Below, one piece after another: positions 16,768 through 23,743 of a stretch of 27,552 nt of DNA. The notes beneath the pieces were generated by a model. That model was not told where the DNA came from. It made no database searches and saw nothing but the letters and a program-made list of their open reading frames with translations. Both the position numbers and the translations under genes were made by a program. Location: positions 1 through 27,552 of IMG/VR virus record IMGVR_UViG_3300046820_000267. One strand, written 5' to 3'. Source of the DNA: a virus. The stretch's first letter is position 1. Each line of letters starts with the position of its first letter.

Positions 16768-16838
16768 TGAAAAGAGAACTCTTTTATAGAGGTCTATAAT
16801 CAGACCCGAATAAACACCGTAATTATCTAATCGGATTG
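16731..16838 (-). ncRNA. candidate pseudoknotted small RNA, about 108 nt
   Basis: A promoter-like pair at 16845-16873 predicts a start near 16838. The RNA would contain stem-loops at 16791-16806 (GGTCT/AGACC) and 16770-16785 (AAAAGA/TCTTTT), then an 11-bp terminator hairpin at 16739-16767 ending in a T-run. The 7-nt terminator loop, CCGTAAT (16756-16750), is exactly complementary to ATTACGG at 16823-16817 near the 5' end, predicting a pseudoknot. No open frame of credible length fits. It is bounded by terminators on both sides, so it would be an independent transcript. Expression is not shown; the 5' end is a prediction. Confidence 0.5.
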
Positions 16839-16844
16839 ACTATG

Positions 16845-16873
16845 CGAAAATACTAAATATTTTAGAATGCCAA
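16845..16873 (-). promoter_or_regulatory. Bacteroidetes-type promoter for the candidate small RNA
   Basis: TTG (16873-16871) and TATTTTCG (16852-16845), separated by 18 nt, match the Bacteroidetes promoter pattern with one mismatch in the -7 box. The spacing is the same as for the promoter at 17153-17183. Confidence 0.4.
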
Positions 16874-16893
16874 GTTTTTTAGCAGAATATTTT

Positions 16894-16919
16894 AAAAAAA
16901 AAGGGAGGCGAACCTCCCT
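16894..16919 (-). terminator. strong UUCG-loop terminator
   Basis: GGGAGG-TTCG-CCTCCC followed by nine T on the minus strand: a perfect 6-bp GC-rich stem with the very stable UUCG tetraloop. It lies immediately after the 69-residue gene stop at 16924. Confidence 0.9.
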
Positions 16920-16923
16920 AAAA

Positions 16924-17133
16924 TTAATATCTATTTTTATGCTGAGACCATTCATAGTCCCATCTTTTCTCCCAAATCTTCTCACCATAATCTAACACTT
17001 CTTTAATATCAGATATTAATGATTCATCTTTAGAAGAATGCATAATATCCTTTAATAAGTTTTCATAAAAATCTAATAGTCCTCTTGAATTGCTTTTGTA
17101 ATTCTCAATTAATTTAATTTGTTCTTGGTTCAT
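16924..17133 (-). CDS. small monocistronic protein of unknown function
   Basis: I place the start at the ATG at 17133 (69 residues, beginning MNQEQIKLIENYKSNSRG); the frame extends to a TTG upstream, but the promoter at 17153-17183 overlaps that extension. The protein is helical and charged, with LLDFYENLLKDIMHSSKDES and a C-terminal EKRWDYEWSQHKNRY. It has no membrane segment and no motif I recognise. It has its own promoter-like sequence and a strong terminator, unlike its neighbours, so it is probably made at a different time. A regulatory or host-takeover role is possible but only inferred. Confidence 0.65.
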   Translation of the reverse strand: MNQEQIKLIENYKSNSRGLLDFYENLLKDIMHSSKDESLISDIKEVLDYGEKIWEKRWDYEWSQHKNRY

Positions 17134-17152
17134 TGTGTTGTGATTTGTTTTG

Positions 17153-17183
17153 TAAAAATACAAATTAAATCAATACTGCAAAA
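17153..17183 (-). promoter_or_regulatory. Bacteroidetes-type promoter of the 69-residue gene
   Basis: TTTTG (17183-17179), 18 nt, then TATTTTTA (17160-17153), a near match to TTG-N17-23-TAnnTTTG. It is 20 nt upstream of the ATG at 17133. Confidence 0.5.
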
Positions 17184-17218
17184 CTTTTTATCATTTATTT
17201 CAAAAAATATTTTAATTA

Positions 17219-17241
17219 GGGAAGATTGGGAAGATTGGGAA
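17219..17241. repeat. tandem 9-nt repeat after terminase
   Basis: The unit gggaagatt occurs twice in tandem followed by a partial third copy (gggaa), between the terminase stop (17255) and the next promoter. It could be a protein-binding iteron or a packaging-related site; nothing further is visible. Confidence 0.7.
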
Positions 17242-17254
17242 ACCTACAAAAACC

Positions 17255-18412
17255 CTACAAGAAACTATACCTCCCACTACCGACATTCTTTTGTAGGTGC
17301 ATCCATGCAAGTGCAAGTGAACAGACTGCATCATCCGTAAAACCTTGAGGTGCTGAGTACTTTACTCCGAAGGATGTGTACTGGTACTCAAAGATTTCAA
17401 GTTCATCCACGATAGGACCTGGTGGGAATGTTATTTTCCTTTGGTGAATAGCGGAGGCAAGACCCTCCATGAGCATCTGTTTACTTGTACTGCTGAACTT
17501 ATACCCTTGCACATCAAGACCCTCACGTTGCATATCTTCAAAGATTGGGTCTCCTACCCCCGTAGAATCCATCAGGATTGGTGCTTTAGGTAAATTGATA
17601 ATATACTCCTTAGTTTGCCTCCAATCCCTTTGGAAGCGTTCATAATGGCACACAGACCCATTCTTGTCAAGTCCTATCACCACAGTCCAGTCAACTGCTT
17701 TAGCAAGGTCAATGCCATAACAAGCAACAGGACCAGTAGACATTGGGAAGATGCATTGGCGAATGTAAGCAGACCCAAAAGGATTGGCAGCGTTCTCCGC
17801 AGGGTTCGCCATGTACTCTTGCTCAAAGACCACCTCAGGCAGTTGCATCCTTGCAGAATCAACCTCTGACTTATCTATGTAAGGATTATCATAGGTGCTG
17901 AACTTAAATGATTGCCAATCTTCTTCGCCTCCATTCCCTTTCATAAAAAGTGAGTAAAAGTAGTTCTTACCCTTTGGAGTAGACAAGAACAATGCCTTGC
18001 CCTTATAATCTGTCAAGGTAGGTCTTATACTATTTAACCAACCGCCCTCAAGGTCAGGGATGAATGATGCCTCATCCACTACAACTAAGTGAAACTTCCT
18101 GCCTCGCAGGTTATCTAAGCGTTCACCTGTAAAAAATTGGACTGAACCCCCATTAGGGAACTCAATAGTCAAATCTGACCGATTAGAGGCGAATGGGACT
18201 GCTTTTGCAAGTTTGTCAAAGAAAGTCTTGGCAAGGTTATAAGTCGGGGTAATATAGGCAACAGTTTGCCCTACAATGGCATTCTTAATAATCTCTACCT
18301 GTGATAGTTCAGACTTGCCAAACCTCCTGCCACACATCACTACCCTAAACCTTGCAGGGGATTCAATTATCTCAACTTGGTTCTTATGTGGTTCAGGTAG
18401 TTCAATTATCAT
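17255..18412 (-). CDS. terL: terminase large subunit
   Basis: The 385-residue DNA-packaging motor has an ATPase domain with Walker A CGRRFGKSE (about 28-35) and Walker B LVVVDEASF (about 109-117), a coupling-type LFLSTPKGKNYFY segment (141-153), and a nuclease domain with candidate metal ligands in YGIDLAK (D235), ILMDSTGVGD (D282) and FTDDAV near the C-terminus. It translocates DNA through the portal into the prohead and cuts concatemers. The length is at the short end for the family, but all motifs are present. It overlaps the small subunit by 4 nt. Function is confident; the packaging mode (cos, pac or other) cannot be told from it. Confidence 0.95.
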   Translation of the reverse strand: MIIELPEPHKNQVEIIESPARFRVVMCGRRFGKSELSQVEIIKNAIVGQTVAYITPTYNLAKTFFDKLAKAVPFASNRSDLTIEFPNGGSVQFFTGERLDNLRGRKFHLVVVDEASFIPDLEGGWLNSIRPTLTDYKGKALFLSTPKGKNYFYSLFMKGNGGEEDWQSFKFSTYDNPYIDKSEVDSARMQLPEVVFEQEYMANPAENAANPFGSAYIRQCIFPMSTGPVACYGIDLAKAVDWTVVIGLDKNGSVCHYERFQRDWRQTKEYIINLPKAPILMDSTGVGDPIFEDMQREGLDVQGYKFSSTSKQMLMEGLASAIHQRKITFPPGPIVDELEIFEYQYTSFGVKYSAPQGFTDDAVCSLALAWMHLQKNVGSGRYSFL

Positions 18413-18777
18413 AGAATCGTTTTGCCCTTAGTAAATACGACTTCAATCTTACCATCATTGGTTATGTGCGCAGTCTCCTTTGGTTTGCCATACACCCTGG
18501 TCAATAAGGTATCTATTGAATAAAGACTTCCCTTCTCCAATGACTTTCTTAATGCTCCTGCAATGGTTTTCTCCAGCACAGTTGCTTTCGGGTTATCCCA
18601 TACCGCTTTAAGTTCTTGCATATCCATTGACATAATTGCTTGAATGCAATCATTAACCTCTGCTAACTTGTACCCCTGCTCTTTGAGAAGTGATACATAT
18701 TTTCTTGGTCTGCCGTTTGGGTTCATCGTTTCACCCTTTTTCATTTTGTACTTTTCTATATTCTGTGGGTTTGGCAT
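18409..18777 (-). CDS. terS: terminase small subunit
   Basis: The 122-residue protein has NGRPRKYVSLLKEQGYKL at its N-terminus, then helices with LKAVWDNPKATVLEKTIAGA and the SLYSIDTLLTRVYGKPKET segment, a pattern I associate with small terminase subunits of Bacteroidetes phages. It recognises phage DNA and loads the large subunit. It overlaps the large subunit start by 4 nt. The ATG at 18777 is used; internal ATGs at residues 12 and 18 are alternatives. It lies 21 nt after the folE-fusion stop, so packaging may be co-transcribed with the modification genes. Confidence 0.8.
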   Translation of the reverse strand: MPNPQNIEKYKMKKGETMNPNGRPRKYVSLLKEQGYKLAEVNDCIQAIMSMDMQELKAVWDNPKATVLEKTIAGALRKSLEKGSLYSIDTLLTRVYGKPKETAHITNDGKIEVVFTKGKTIL

Positions 18778-18798
18778 CGCTGTAATTTCGCTGTTTAT

Positions 18799-19623
18799 TT
18801 ATTTCAAATAAGTAACAAATTCATTCCTTGCTTTGTCATCTTCTTTAAACAAACCGAATAATTTTGTTGTAGTTGTCCAAGTGTCATACTTCTTCACTCC
18901 TCTCATACACATACAAAGATGCTGTGCTTTAAGAGATACTGCTACCCCTTTTGGATTAAGTTCTTGTTGCAACCTTTGAGCAATCTCACTGGTTATCCTT
19001 TCCTGATTCTGCAACCTATTTGCATACAGGTCCAAAGTTCTTGCAAGTTTACTTAAACCGACTATCTTACCATTAGGGATGTATGCTATGGTTCCAACCC
19101 CAAAGAATGGTGCTATATGGTGTTCGCATAGTGAATAGAATGGTATATTAGATTGAACTATCATCTCATCTGTACCCTCTGCATCAAATGTAGTGAAGTT
19201 AAATTCTTTAGGATTAAGAAATTCTTTCAAGAACTTGATATATCTTTTTGGAGTTTCTTTAAGTCCTTCACGATTGGGGTCTTCTCCCAGGTATTGCAAT
19301 ATTCTTACGAAGTTGTTTTCAACTGGTTCTTCTTTAACTTCCCAAGGAAATACTAACCACCTTCCTTTCAGGTCTTCTTCTGTTTGTTTATTGAATAGTG
19401 CTACGAATGGTTTATTATACACTTTGTAATCTTGTTCTGTCTTACCACTATCAATTAGGTCATCTATGATTATATCTGCTTCCTCAATAGTATCTACAGG
19501 ATTGAGCATTGCTGATATGTATTGCCCTCCTCTCGGTACTCCATAATACTTTTTAGTTTTATCTAACTTGTTAACCCTTTCGGTAATCTCTGCCCAAGTT
19601 ATACTCCTGTTTTCTTGTTCCAT
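18799..19623 (-). CDS. folE: phosphoribosyltransferase-like / GTP cyclohydrolase I fusion
   Basis: The 274-residue protein joins two domains. Residues about 1-95 resemble a short type I phosphoribosyltransferase: YGVPRGG (27-33) and the PRPP-loop-like IIIDDLIDSGKT (51-62). Residues about 100-274 are GTP cyclohydrolase I, with zinc ligands in SLCEHHIAPF (C166, H169) and HLCMCMRG (C237), which converts GTP to dihydroneopterin triphosphate, the first step to 7-deazaguanines. It overlaps queE by 25 nt, tying it to the modification operon. The PRTase piece is much shorter than a full enzyme (about 150-200 residues), so it may be a base-recycling, regulatory or degenerate domain. The FolE half is secure. 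Confidence 0.9.
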   Translation of the reverse strand: MEQENRSITWAEITERVNKLDKTKKYYGVPRGGQYISAMLNPVDTIEEADIIIDDLIDSGKTEQDYKVYNKPFVALFNKQTEEDLKGRWLVFPWEVKEEPVENNFVRILQYLGEDPNREGLKETPKRYIKFLKEFLNPKEFNFTTFDAEGTDEMIVQSNIPFYSLCEHHIAPFFGVGTIAYIPNGKIVGLSKLARTLDLYANRLQNQERITSEIAQRLQQELNPKGVAVSLKAQHLCMCMRGVKKYDTWTTTTKLFGLFKEDDKARNEFVTYLK

Positions 19624-20321
19624 ATTTCAATATGTAATCTGTTAGTAAATTTTAGATATTCTTTTTTACAAATGTCTGCTACCTGTTTCTTTGACTTATT
19701 GATTTCTGCCTTTGTGCTTCCTGAAGGCATTAACCAAATCTTATTTCTGTTAATTTTTGCATAAGTTGTTTGGACTTCCTTGTAGTCTTGTTTGGTTGAT
19801 ATAACGAATTTGAAGATTGTGTTTAACTTATTAAGTGTTGAGATTGACTTCTCAATGTATGTCTTAGATATAGGCATACCACTATTTGATAACTTTGGAC
19901 TGCAATTCCATTGGTTGACCAGTCTTTGCATTTCTTCGTTTGGTTCAATAGTTCCATTCGTTTCAATCTCAACATAGCAATTATTGTTATGCCTTTCCCT
20001 TATGTACTTTATAAATTCCGCTACATTGGATTGTTGCATTAATGGTTCACCCCCTGTTATGATAACATTTGCTCCATTTATGATTGCTGCTATGCATTCA
20101 TGGTCAAGTATAGTATCAAATTCCTTTGCTTTACTTTTCATCCATACCTCAATTGAATCGCATCTCCAGGTTGCTCCGTTATGTAATTGTCCATCTCTTT
20201 GTGTACCTTCTCCTCCACACATTAGGTTGCAGCCTCCAAGTCTTACGAAGACTGCAGGATATCCTGTTGTTATCCCTTCTCCTTGAATGCTATAAAATAC
20301 CTCACTTACTGCTAACTTCAT
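19599..20321 (-). CDS. queE: 7-carboxy-7-deazaguanine synthase
   Basis: This 240-residue radical SAM enzyme makes 7-carboxy-7-deazaguanine (CDG) from carboxytetrahydropterin. It has the N-terminal SIQGEG motif (11-16), the GGEPL SAM-binding motif (about 95) and ETNGT. The iron-sulfur cysteines are spaced C31-x3-C35-x18-C54 (GGCNLMCGG ... WRCDS) rather than the standard CxxxCxxC; variant spacings are known in QueE. It overlaps QueD by 20 nt and the FolE fusion by 25 nt. Function is confident. Confidence 0.9.
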   Translation of the reverse strand: MKLAVSEVFYSIQGEGITTGYPAVFVRLGGCNLMCGGEGTQRDGQLHNGATWRCDSIEVWMKSKAKEFDTILDHECIAAIINGANVIITGGEPLMQQSNVAEFIKYIRERHNNNCYVEIETNGTIEPNEEMQRLVNQWNCSPKLSNSGMPISKTYIEKSISTLNKLNTIFKFVISTKQDYKEVQTTYAKINRNKIWLMPSGSTKAEINKSKKQVADICKKEYLKFTNRLHIEIWNKKTGV

Positions 20322-20712
20322 ATATTACTTTTGATGTTTTTGTTTCTGCCAGTTCTATTTTAACTATTGGAAGTCCTGCATTCTTGATTTGTGTCAGTAT
20401 CCATATTGACATATTCTCTGCTGAGGTTTCAAAAGGTAGTTCTGTGAATGGTTCGTTATTTAACTCCAACACTTTTACCAGTGGGTCTTTATCATAGAGC
20501 AGAAAGGTATGGTCATATTGCTTTATGATTGGTTCTGCTATCTTATCAATGTCGCTGAATAACATTGTTAATCCATTTACTATACTATTGAATTCAAAGT
20601 GACAGATTACATCATAGGTATGTCCGTGTATCCTACCACACTTCTCTCCTGCTTCTTTGTTCCTGTGTGCTGCATAGAAATGATATTTTTTTTCAATCTT
20701 GATTACCTGCAT
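20302..20712 (-). CDS. queD: 6-carboxytetrahydropterin synthase
   Basis: The 136-residue protein has the QueD signature: zinc ligand H16 (YAAH), catalytic-type Cys25 in GEKCGRIHGHTY, and H29/H31. It also has a YDHTFLL segment and a C-terminal AETKTS with the family Glu. It converts dihydroneopterin triphosphate to 6-carboxytetrahydropterin, the QueE substrate. It overlaps dpdA by 20 nt upstream and queE by 20 nt downstream. Unlike the paralogue at 21580-21915 it keeps the catalytic cysteine. High confidence. Confidence 0.92.
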   Translation of the reverse strand: MQVIKIEKKYHFYAAHRNKEAGEKCGRIHGHTYDVICHFEFNSIVNGLTMLFSDIDKIAEPIIKQYDHTFLLYDKDPLVKVLELNNEPFTELPFETSAENMSIWILTQIKNAGLPIVKIELAETKTSKVIYEVSSK

Positions 20713-21583
20713 AGTTTGAATATTGATTAATTAATTCATTTACTTGAAATGCTAAAATACCTGACCTCATTCCACTTGTTATTTTTGCTCCAGTTTCTTT
20801 ATGAAGTCTAATTACATCTTTCAAATATGGTTCATAATGTTCTTTCCTTAATTTGCTTATATGACCTTTCTTTCCATTTCTTAATGTTATCAATCCATAT
20901 CTCACTCCACTGTTCCAAGATGTGCTATCACTACTGCTACAGAATGATAAATTTTTTAGCAGTTTTAATTCAGTGCAACCTAAGAGATGAATATCTATAG
21001 ATGGTTTTTTATTTTTAATATAGTGAGCAAGATGTTCAGTATAGTTTTTTTGACCTAAGAATCTCAACTCAGGCACAGAGATTGCAATGTAATCTGAAAA
21101 TTCTATCATCCTATCTAATCCCTTTCGCCCATCTTCCTTATGGAATACGTTTATTTGTCTGTTATTAGGTAAATCATTTTTCATTCTTTGTCTAAACTCC
21201 CAAGCCTTTTCTACTCCTAAAACTTTTTGGCAATCTACTTCAACGCAGGTTCCTTTATATCCTCTATCTGAAACATAACCTATCAATTCACTATACCATT
21301 TATTAATAAACTTTTCATCCTTCTGTCCCTTATGACTACCAAACATCAAAGTAAATAGACCGCTATCCATTATGCAGTGGTTTGAATTCTCGTATACTTT
21401 TTTTGCAGTATTAGTAATTTCATTACCATAAGGAACAGTCTTGATGCCAAACTTTTGACATATTAAAGGAAACACAGTGAATAGCAAATAATTTGCTCCA
21501 CCTGCTTTAAGTTCACAAAAATGATTATTATTTTCTGCTGCTGCAAAATGTACTTTGAGATTGGATTGGTTTTGTACTATCAT
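20693..21583 (-). CDS. dpdA: DpdA-type DNA guanine transglycosylase
   Basis: The 296-residue protein resembles phage DpdA, relatives of tRNA-guanine transglycosylase that swap guanine in DNA for a 7-deazaguanine base. Visible motifs: CIMDSGLFTLMFG (D73, like the TGT DSGxFQ base-binding Asp), VEVDCQ (115-120), HLLGCTELKLL (199-209) and SSDSTSWNSGVRYG (217-230). It has no long C-terminal zinc-binding tail like TGT, as expected for phage DpdA. It is encoded between the QueD-like gene (4-nt overlap) and queD, which strongly supports the role. I cannot place it in a DpdA subfamily by eye. Which base it inserts is inferred below. Confidence 0.85.
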   Translation of the reverse strand: MIVQNQSNLKVHFAAAENNNHFCELKAGGANYLLFTVFPLICQKFGIKTVPYGNEITNTAKKVYENSNHCIMDSGLFTLMFGSHKGQKDEKFINKWYSELIGYVSDRGYKGTCVEVDCQKVLGVEKAWEFRQRMKNDLPNNRQINVFHKEDGRKGLDRMIEFSDYIAISVPELRFLGQKNYTEHLAHYIKNKKPSIDIHLLGCTELKLLKNLSFCSSSDSTSWNSGVRYGLITLRNGKKGHISKLRKEHYEPYLKDVIRLHKETGAKITSGMRSGILAFQVNELINQYSNYAGNQD

Positions 21584-21915
21584 AATTCAACTCTTGCACC
21601 TCCTGTATTTTCTTCCCATACTGAACACCATATCATTCCATCTTCCTGTCCGAATTCTAATATTTCTTTCGCTATCATTTCGCAACTCATATTTTTGAAT
21701 TCGCAAGGGTAACCATACCCTTCAATGATATAGTCTTTAACAATATCCCTGCATATAAAGATTTCCTTTTCCCTATTCAAATCGTTTACCAAGTAACCAC
21801 ATTTGACTATGAAAGTGTGTCTATGATTGTGAGATAAGAACTCTACTTCAACTGGTGCATTAGGATAGTGATGGAATCCTTCTATTTCAAATTGTAACTC
21901 AACTACTGTTTTCAT
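21580..21915 (-). CDS. QueD-like paralogue lacking the catalytic Cys; candidate CDG decarboxylase
   Basis: The 111-residue protein aligns with the QueD fold: FHHYPNAP, then SHNHRHTFIVKC, then FKNMSCEMIAKEIL and an acidic SVWEENTGGARVEL end. His16, His31 and His33 could form the zinc site (HRH in place of the QueD HGH), but the Cys25 position is not cysteine (EVEFL there). Losing the catalytic Cys argues against another QueD. A phage 7-carboxy-7-deazaguanine decarboxylase (DpdL) has been proposed, and I recall it being QueD-related; if so, this gene fits. It overlaps dpdA by 4 nt and the ParB-like gene by 4 nt. QueD-like fold: good; decarboxylase: inference. Confidence 0.65.
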   Translation of the reverse strand: MKTVVELQFEIEGFHHYPNAPVEVEFLSHNHRHTFIVKCGYLVNDLNREKEIFICRDIVKDYIIEGYGYPCEFKNMSCEMIAKEILEFGQEDGMIWCSVWEENTGGARVEL

Positions 21916-22451
21916 AGACCTAATAATTTATACACTGCATCTTCAGGAGTTTTGCCGTGCTTAAGCAATTCACTGTTAACTAAATTGTATTCTTCTTCTA
22001 CATATTCCAATATGATTTTCTTCTTCCCATCTACAGATTCAATTGGTCCTTCCTCAAAAAAGTCATCAAGGTTTACGTTTGAATTAAAGTTTGGAATACT
22101 CAATCCCCATTCTTCAAGTTCTTCGCTATCCCATTGATTAGATAACATCTCCCAATCCCATTCACCGAACCCGACATTATCCTTAATGATAAACTGCTTC
22201 TGCTGGTCCTCTGTTAGGTCCTCTGCCTTGATGATTGCTACATATTTAAGTCCTGCTTCCTTACAAGCCTTTAATCGCATATTGCCACCGAGTACAACCA
22301 TATCCGCATTGACCACTATTGGTCTAATGTTAAGCATCTCAGGGAACTCTTTGATTGACTTGACTAACTTTTGGAACTTGTCATCCTTGATTATTCTTGG
22401 ATTGTTCGGGTTAGACTTTACCTCGCTGATTTTAACTGTGATTGGATTCAT
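21912..22451 (-). CDS. ParB-like domain protein
   Basis: The 179-residue protein carries a ParB/sulfiredoxin-type N-terminal domain (about 1-95): VKISEVKSNPNNPRIIKDD, then VVLGGNMRLKACKEAG, where GGNMR replaces the usual GxxRR motif. It continues with a QQKQFIIKDNVGFGEWDWEML segment typical of the ParB-like proteins found in phages and next to DNA methylases. Family members may bind DNA or act as nucleases, and some hydrolyse NTPs. It lacks a long DNA-binding half, so it is not a partition protein. Being translated just ahead of the DNA-modification genes suggests a role in directing or regulating them; this is inference. Confidence 0.75.
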   Translation of the reverse strand: MNPITVKISEVKSNPNNPRIIKDDKFQKLVKSIKEFPEMLNIRPIVVNADMVVLGGNMRLKACKEAGLKYVAIIKAEDLTEDQQKQFIIKDNVGFGEWDWEMLSNQWDSEELEEWGLSIPNFNSNVNLDDFFEEGPIESVDGKKKIILEYVEEEYNLVNSELLKHGKTPEDAVYKLLGL

Positions 22452-23123
22452 TTATTTAAGTTTAGTTAATACTCTGTTATGGACCAAGTTAAGTTCATGC
22501 TTCCATTGTTCTGTCTGTCCTTCCTTTGGGAGGAATTGGTCCACTGCGTTGGATACCGATTGAATACCTGCGAAGTAACCCCAAGGCATCTGTACTCCAT
22601 TATTGCAGTCATCAATTACCAGTGTACCGCCAACCTTTAGGATTGGCAGATAGTTCTTTAGGTCACTCATTACCACCTCATAGGTATGCCCTCCATCAAT
22701 GTAGAGGACATCAGGAGGATTCTGAGAGGCAAGTTTGACCGCTACGGGATTAGTTGAGTCAAGTGTGATTAGTTCGTAATCATCGGGAATGTAAAAGGTA
22801 TCATGCAGTTTCTTAATGTCTGCTTCATAGTCAGATTCCCAATGTCCGTCACTTGTATCAAGTGGAGTGATTCCGATTCGTCTAATCTTCTTTCCGTGTC
22901 TGTCTGCAAGTAGTTTAACAAGTCCGAGTATCTGACCTCTGAAGACCCCTATCTCCATAAAGGTGAACTCATCAGGCATTCTCTTGATGATATCATTCCA
23001 CATCCAAAGAAAGCATCTTTCCCCGAACCCGAAAGCGTTTGCTTCTATCCAGTCCCGATATGCTTTTAACTCTATGTCAGCGTTTACCTTGTCGGTATAT
23101 TCCTTAACTATCCATTCCATCAT
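22452..23123 (-). CDS. class I SAM-dependent methyltransferase
   Basis: The 223-residue protein has a Rossmann methyltransferase pattern: FMEIGVFRGQ (55-64, motif I), YIDGGHTYEV (141-150), and VGGTLVIDDCNN (164-175). It resembles the Methyltransf_24/cephalosporin-hydroxylase-like group often found in sugar or small-molecule modification clusters. It lacks the N6A or C5 DNA methylase signatures (DPPY, PCQ), so it is unlikely to be a normal DNA methylase. It is directly followed by the ParB-like gene and overlaps a glycosyltransferase by 4 nt, so methylating a glycan on the virion or a modified base is the likely context. Confidence 0.75.
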   Translation of the reverse strand: MMEWIVKEYTDKVNADIELKAYRDWIEANAFGFGERCFLWMWNDIIKRMPDEFTFMEIGVFRGQILGLVKLLADRHGKKIRRIGITPLDTSDGHWESDYEADIKKLHDTFYIPDDYELITLDSTNPVAVKLASQNPPDVLYIDGGHTYEVVMSDLKNYLPILKVGGTLVIDDCNNGVQMPWGYFAGIQSVSNAVDQFLPKEGQTEQWKHELNLVHNRVLTKLK

Positions 23124-23743
23124 AGTGCGTAAAATTTACTCATGTCAGTCTTTCCATTCCCGTGAATAAACATTGGGAAGGTATGGGTTTTATTGTTGTA
23201 TAACCTGTTATAGGTTAGAGTGAAGTCACCTTCAACCTCAAACGCTACTGATTGGAAGATGTTGCAGTAATCAAGTCCTATCTTATCAGGCATTGCAAGG
23301 AAGCGTTCAGTGTACCACCTTTGGTCATCATCTTCAAACATCGGAGGATTGCTATGATAGACATCAAGGAAGTCCTTTTTGTTTCCATAAATCTGTCCAC
23401 TATTTAAGAACTTCCATTCATGGTCTACCACAGGAAACTTGCCCATATTCTGTACATCAGGATAACACCCTTTCTCGGAACTTATAATCAGACCGCTTTG
23501 CCCTCTATGCTTATAGTTAAACTCATCAGGATTAGAAATGCAATAATTATCATAAGCATCCAAGTAGATGAAGTCCTCCGTATCAGTTGCACATAGGTAC
23601 TCATAAAGTCCTATAATCTTAGTACCAAACCCTTTCCACTCTCTGACTATTGGATGATAAGACCACCCGTGTTGCTTGAGTGATTCCTCCAATTTCAACC
23701 AACCTGCGTGATTCGGATTGTCAAGTGATACGATTACTTTCAT
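23120..23743 (-). CDS. PLOD-type glycosyltransferase
   Basis: The 207-residue protein resembles the glycosyltransferase domain of procollagen lysyl hydroxylase (PLOD)-like enzymes, seen in several large and bacterial phages. It has LDAYD (61-65, a DxD-type metal site), FLNSGQIYG (112-120), DDDQRWYTE (138-146) and MFIHGNGK (191-198). It overlaps both flanking genes by 4 nt. It transfers a sugar from a nucleotide sugar to an acceptor unknown here. The three GT genes and the methyltransferase suggest synthesis of a decorated sugar. Family call by pattern, fairly good. Confidence 0.7.
   Translation of the reverse strand: MKVIVSLDNPNHAGWLKLEESLKQHGWSYHPIVREWKGFGTKIIGLYEYLCATDTEDFIYLDAYDNYCISNPDEFNYKHRGQSGLIISSEKGCYPDVQNMGKFPVVDHEWKFLNSGQIYGNKKDFLDVYHSNPPMFEDDDQRWYTERFLAMPDKIGLDYCNIFQSVAFEVEGDFTLTYNRLYNNKTHTFPMFIHGNGKTDMSKFYAL

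Noticed and set aside
16459-16923. tRNA or CRISPR array in the gene-free stretch
   Set aside because: No cloverleaf with a TTCGA arm, and no regularly spaced repeats; only hairpins and terminators were found.
19984-20497. Plus-strand frames of 100-123 residues opposite queE and queD
   Set aside because: Shadows of strongly supported enzymes; Ser- and Leu-rich without any motif.
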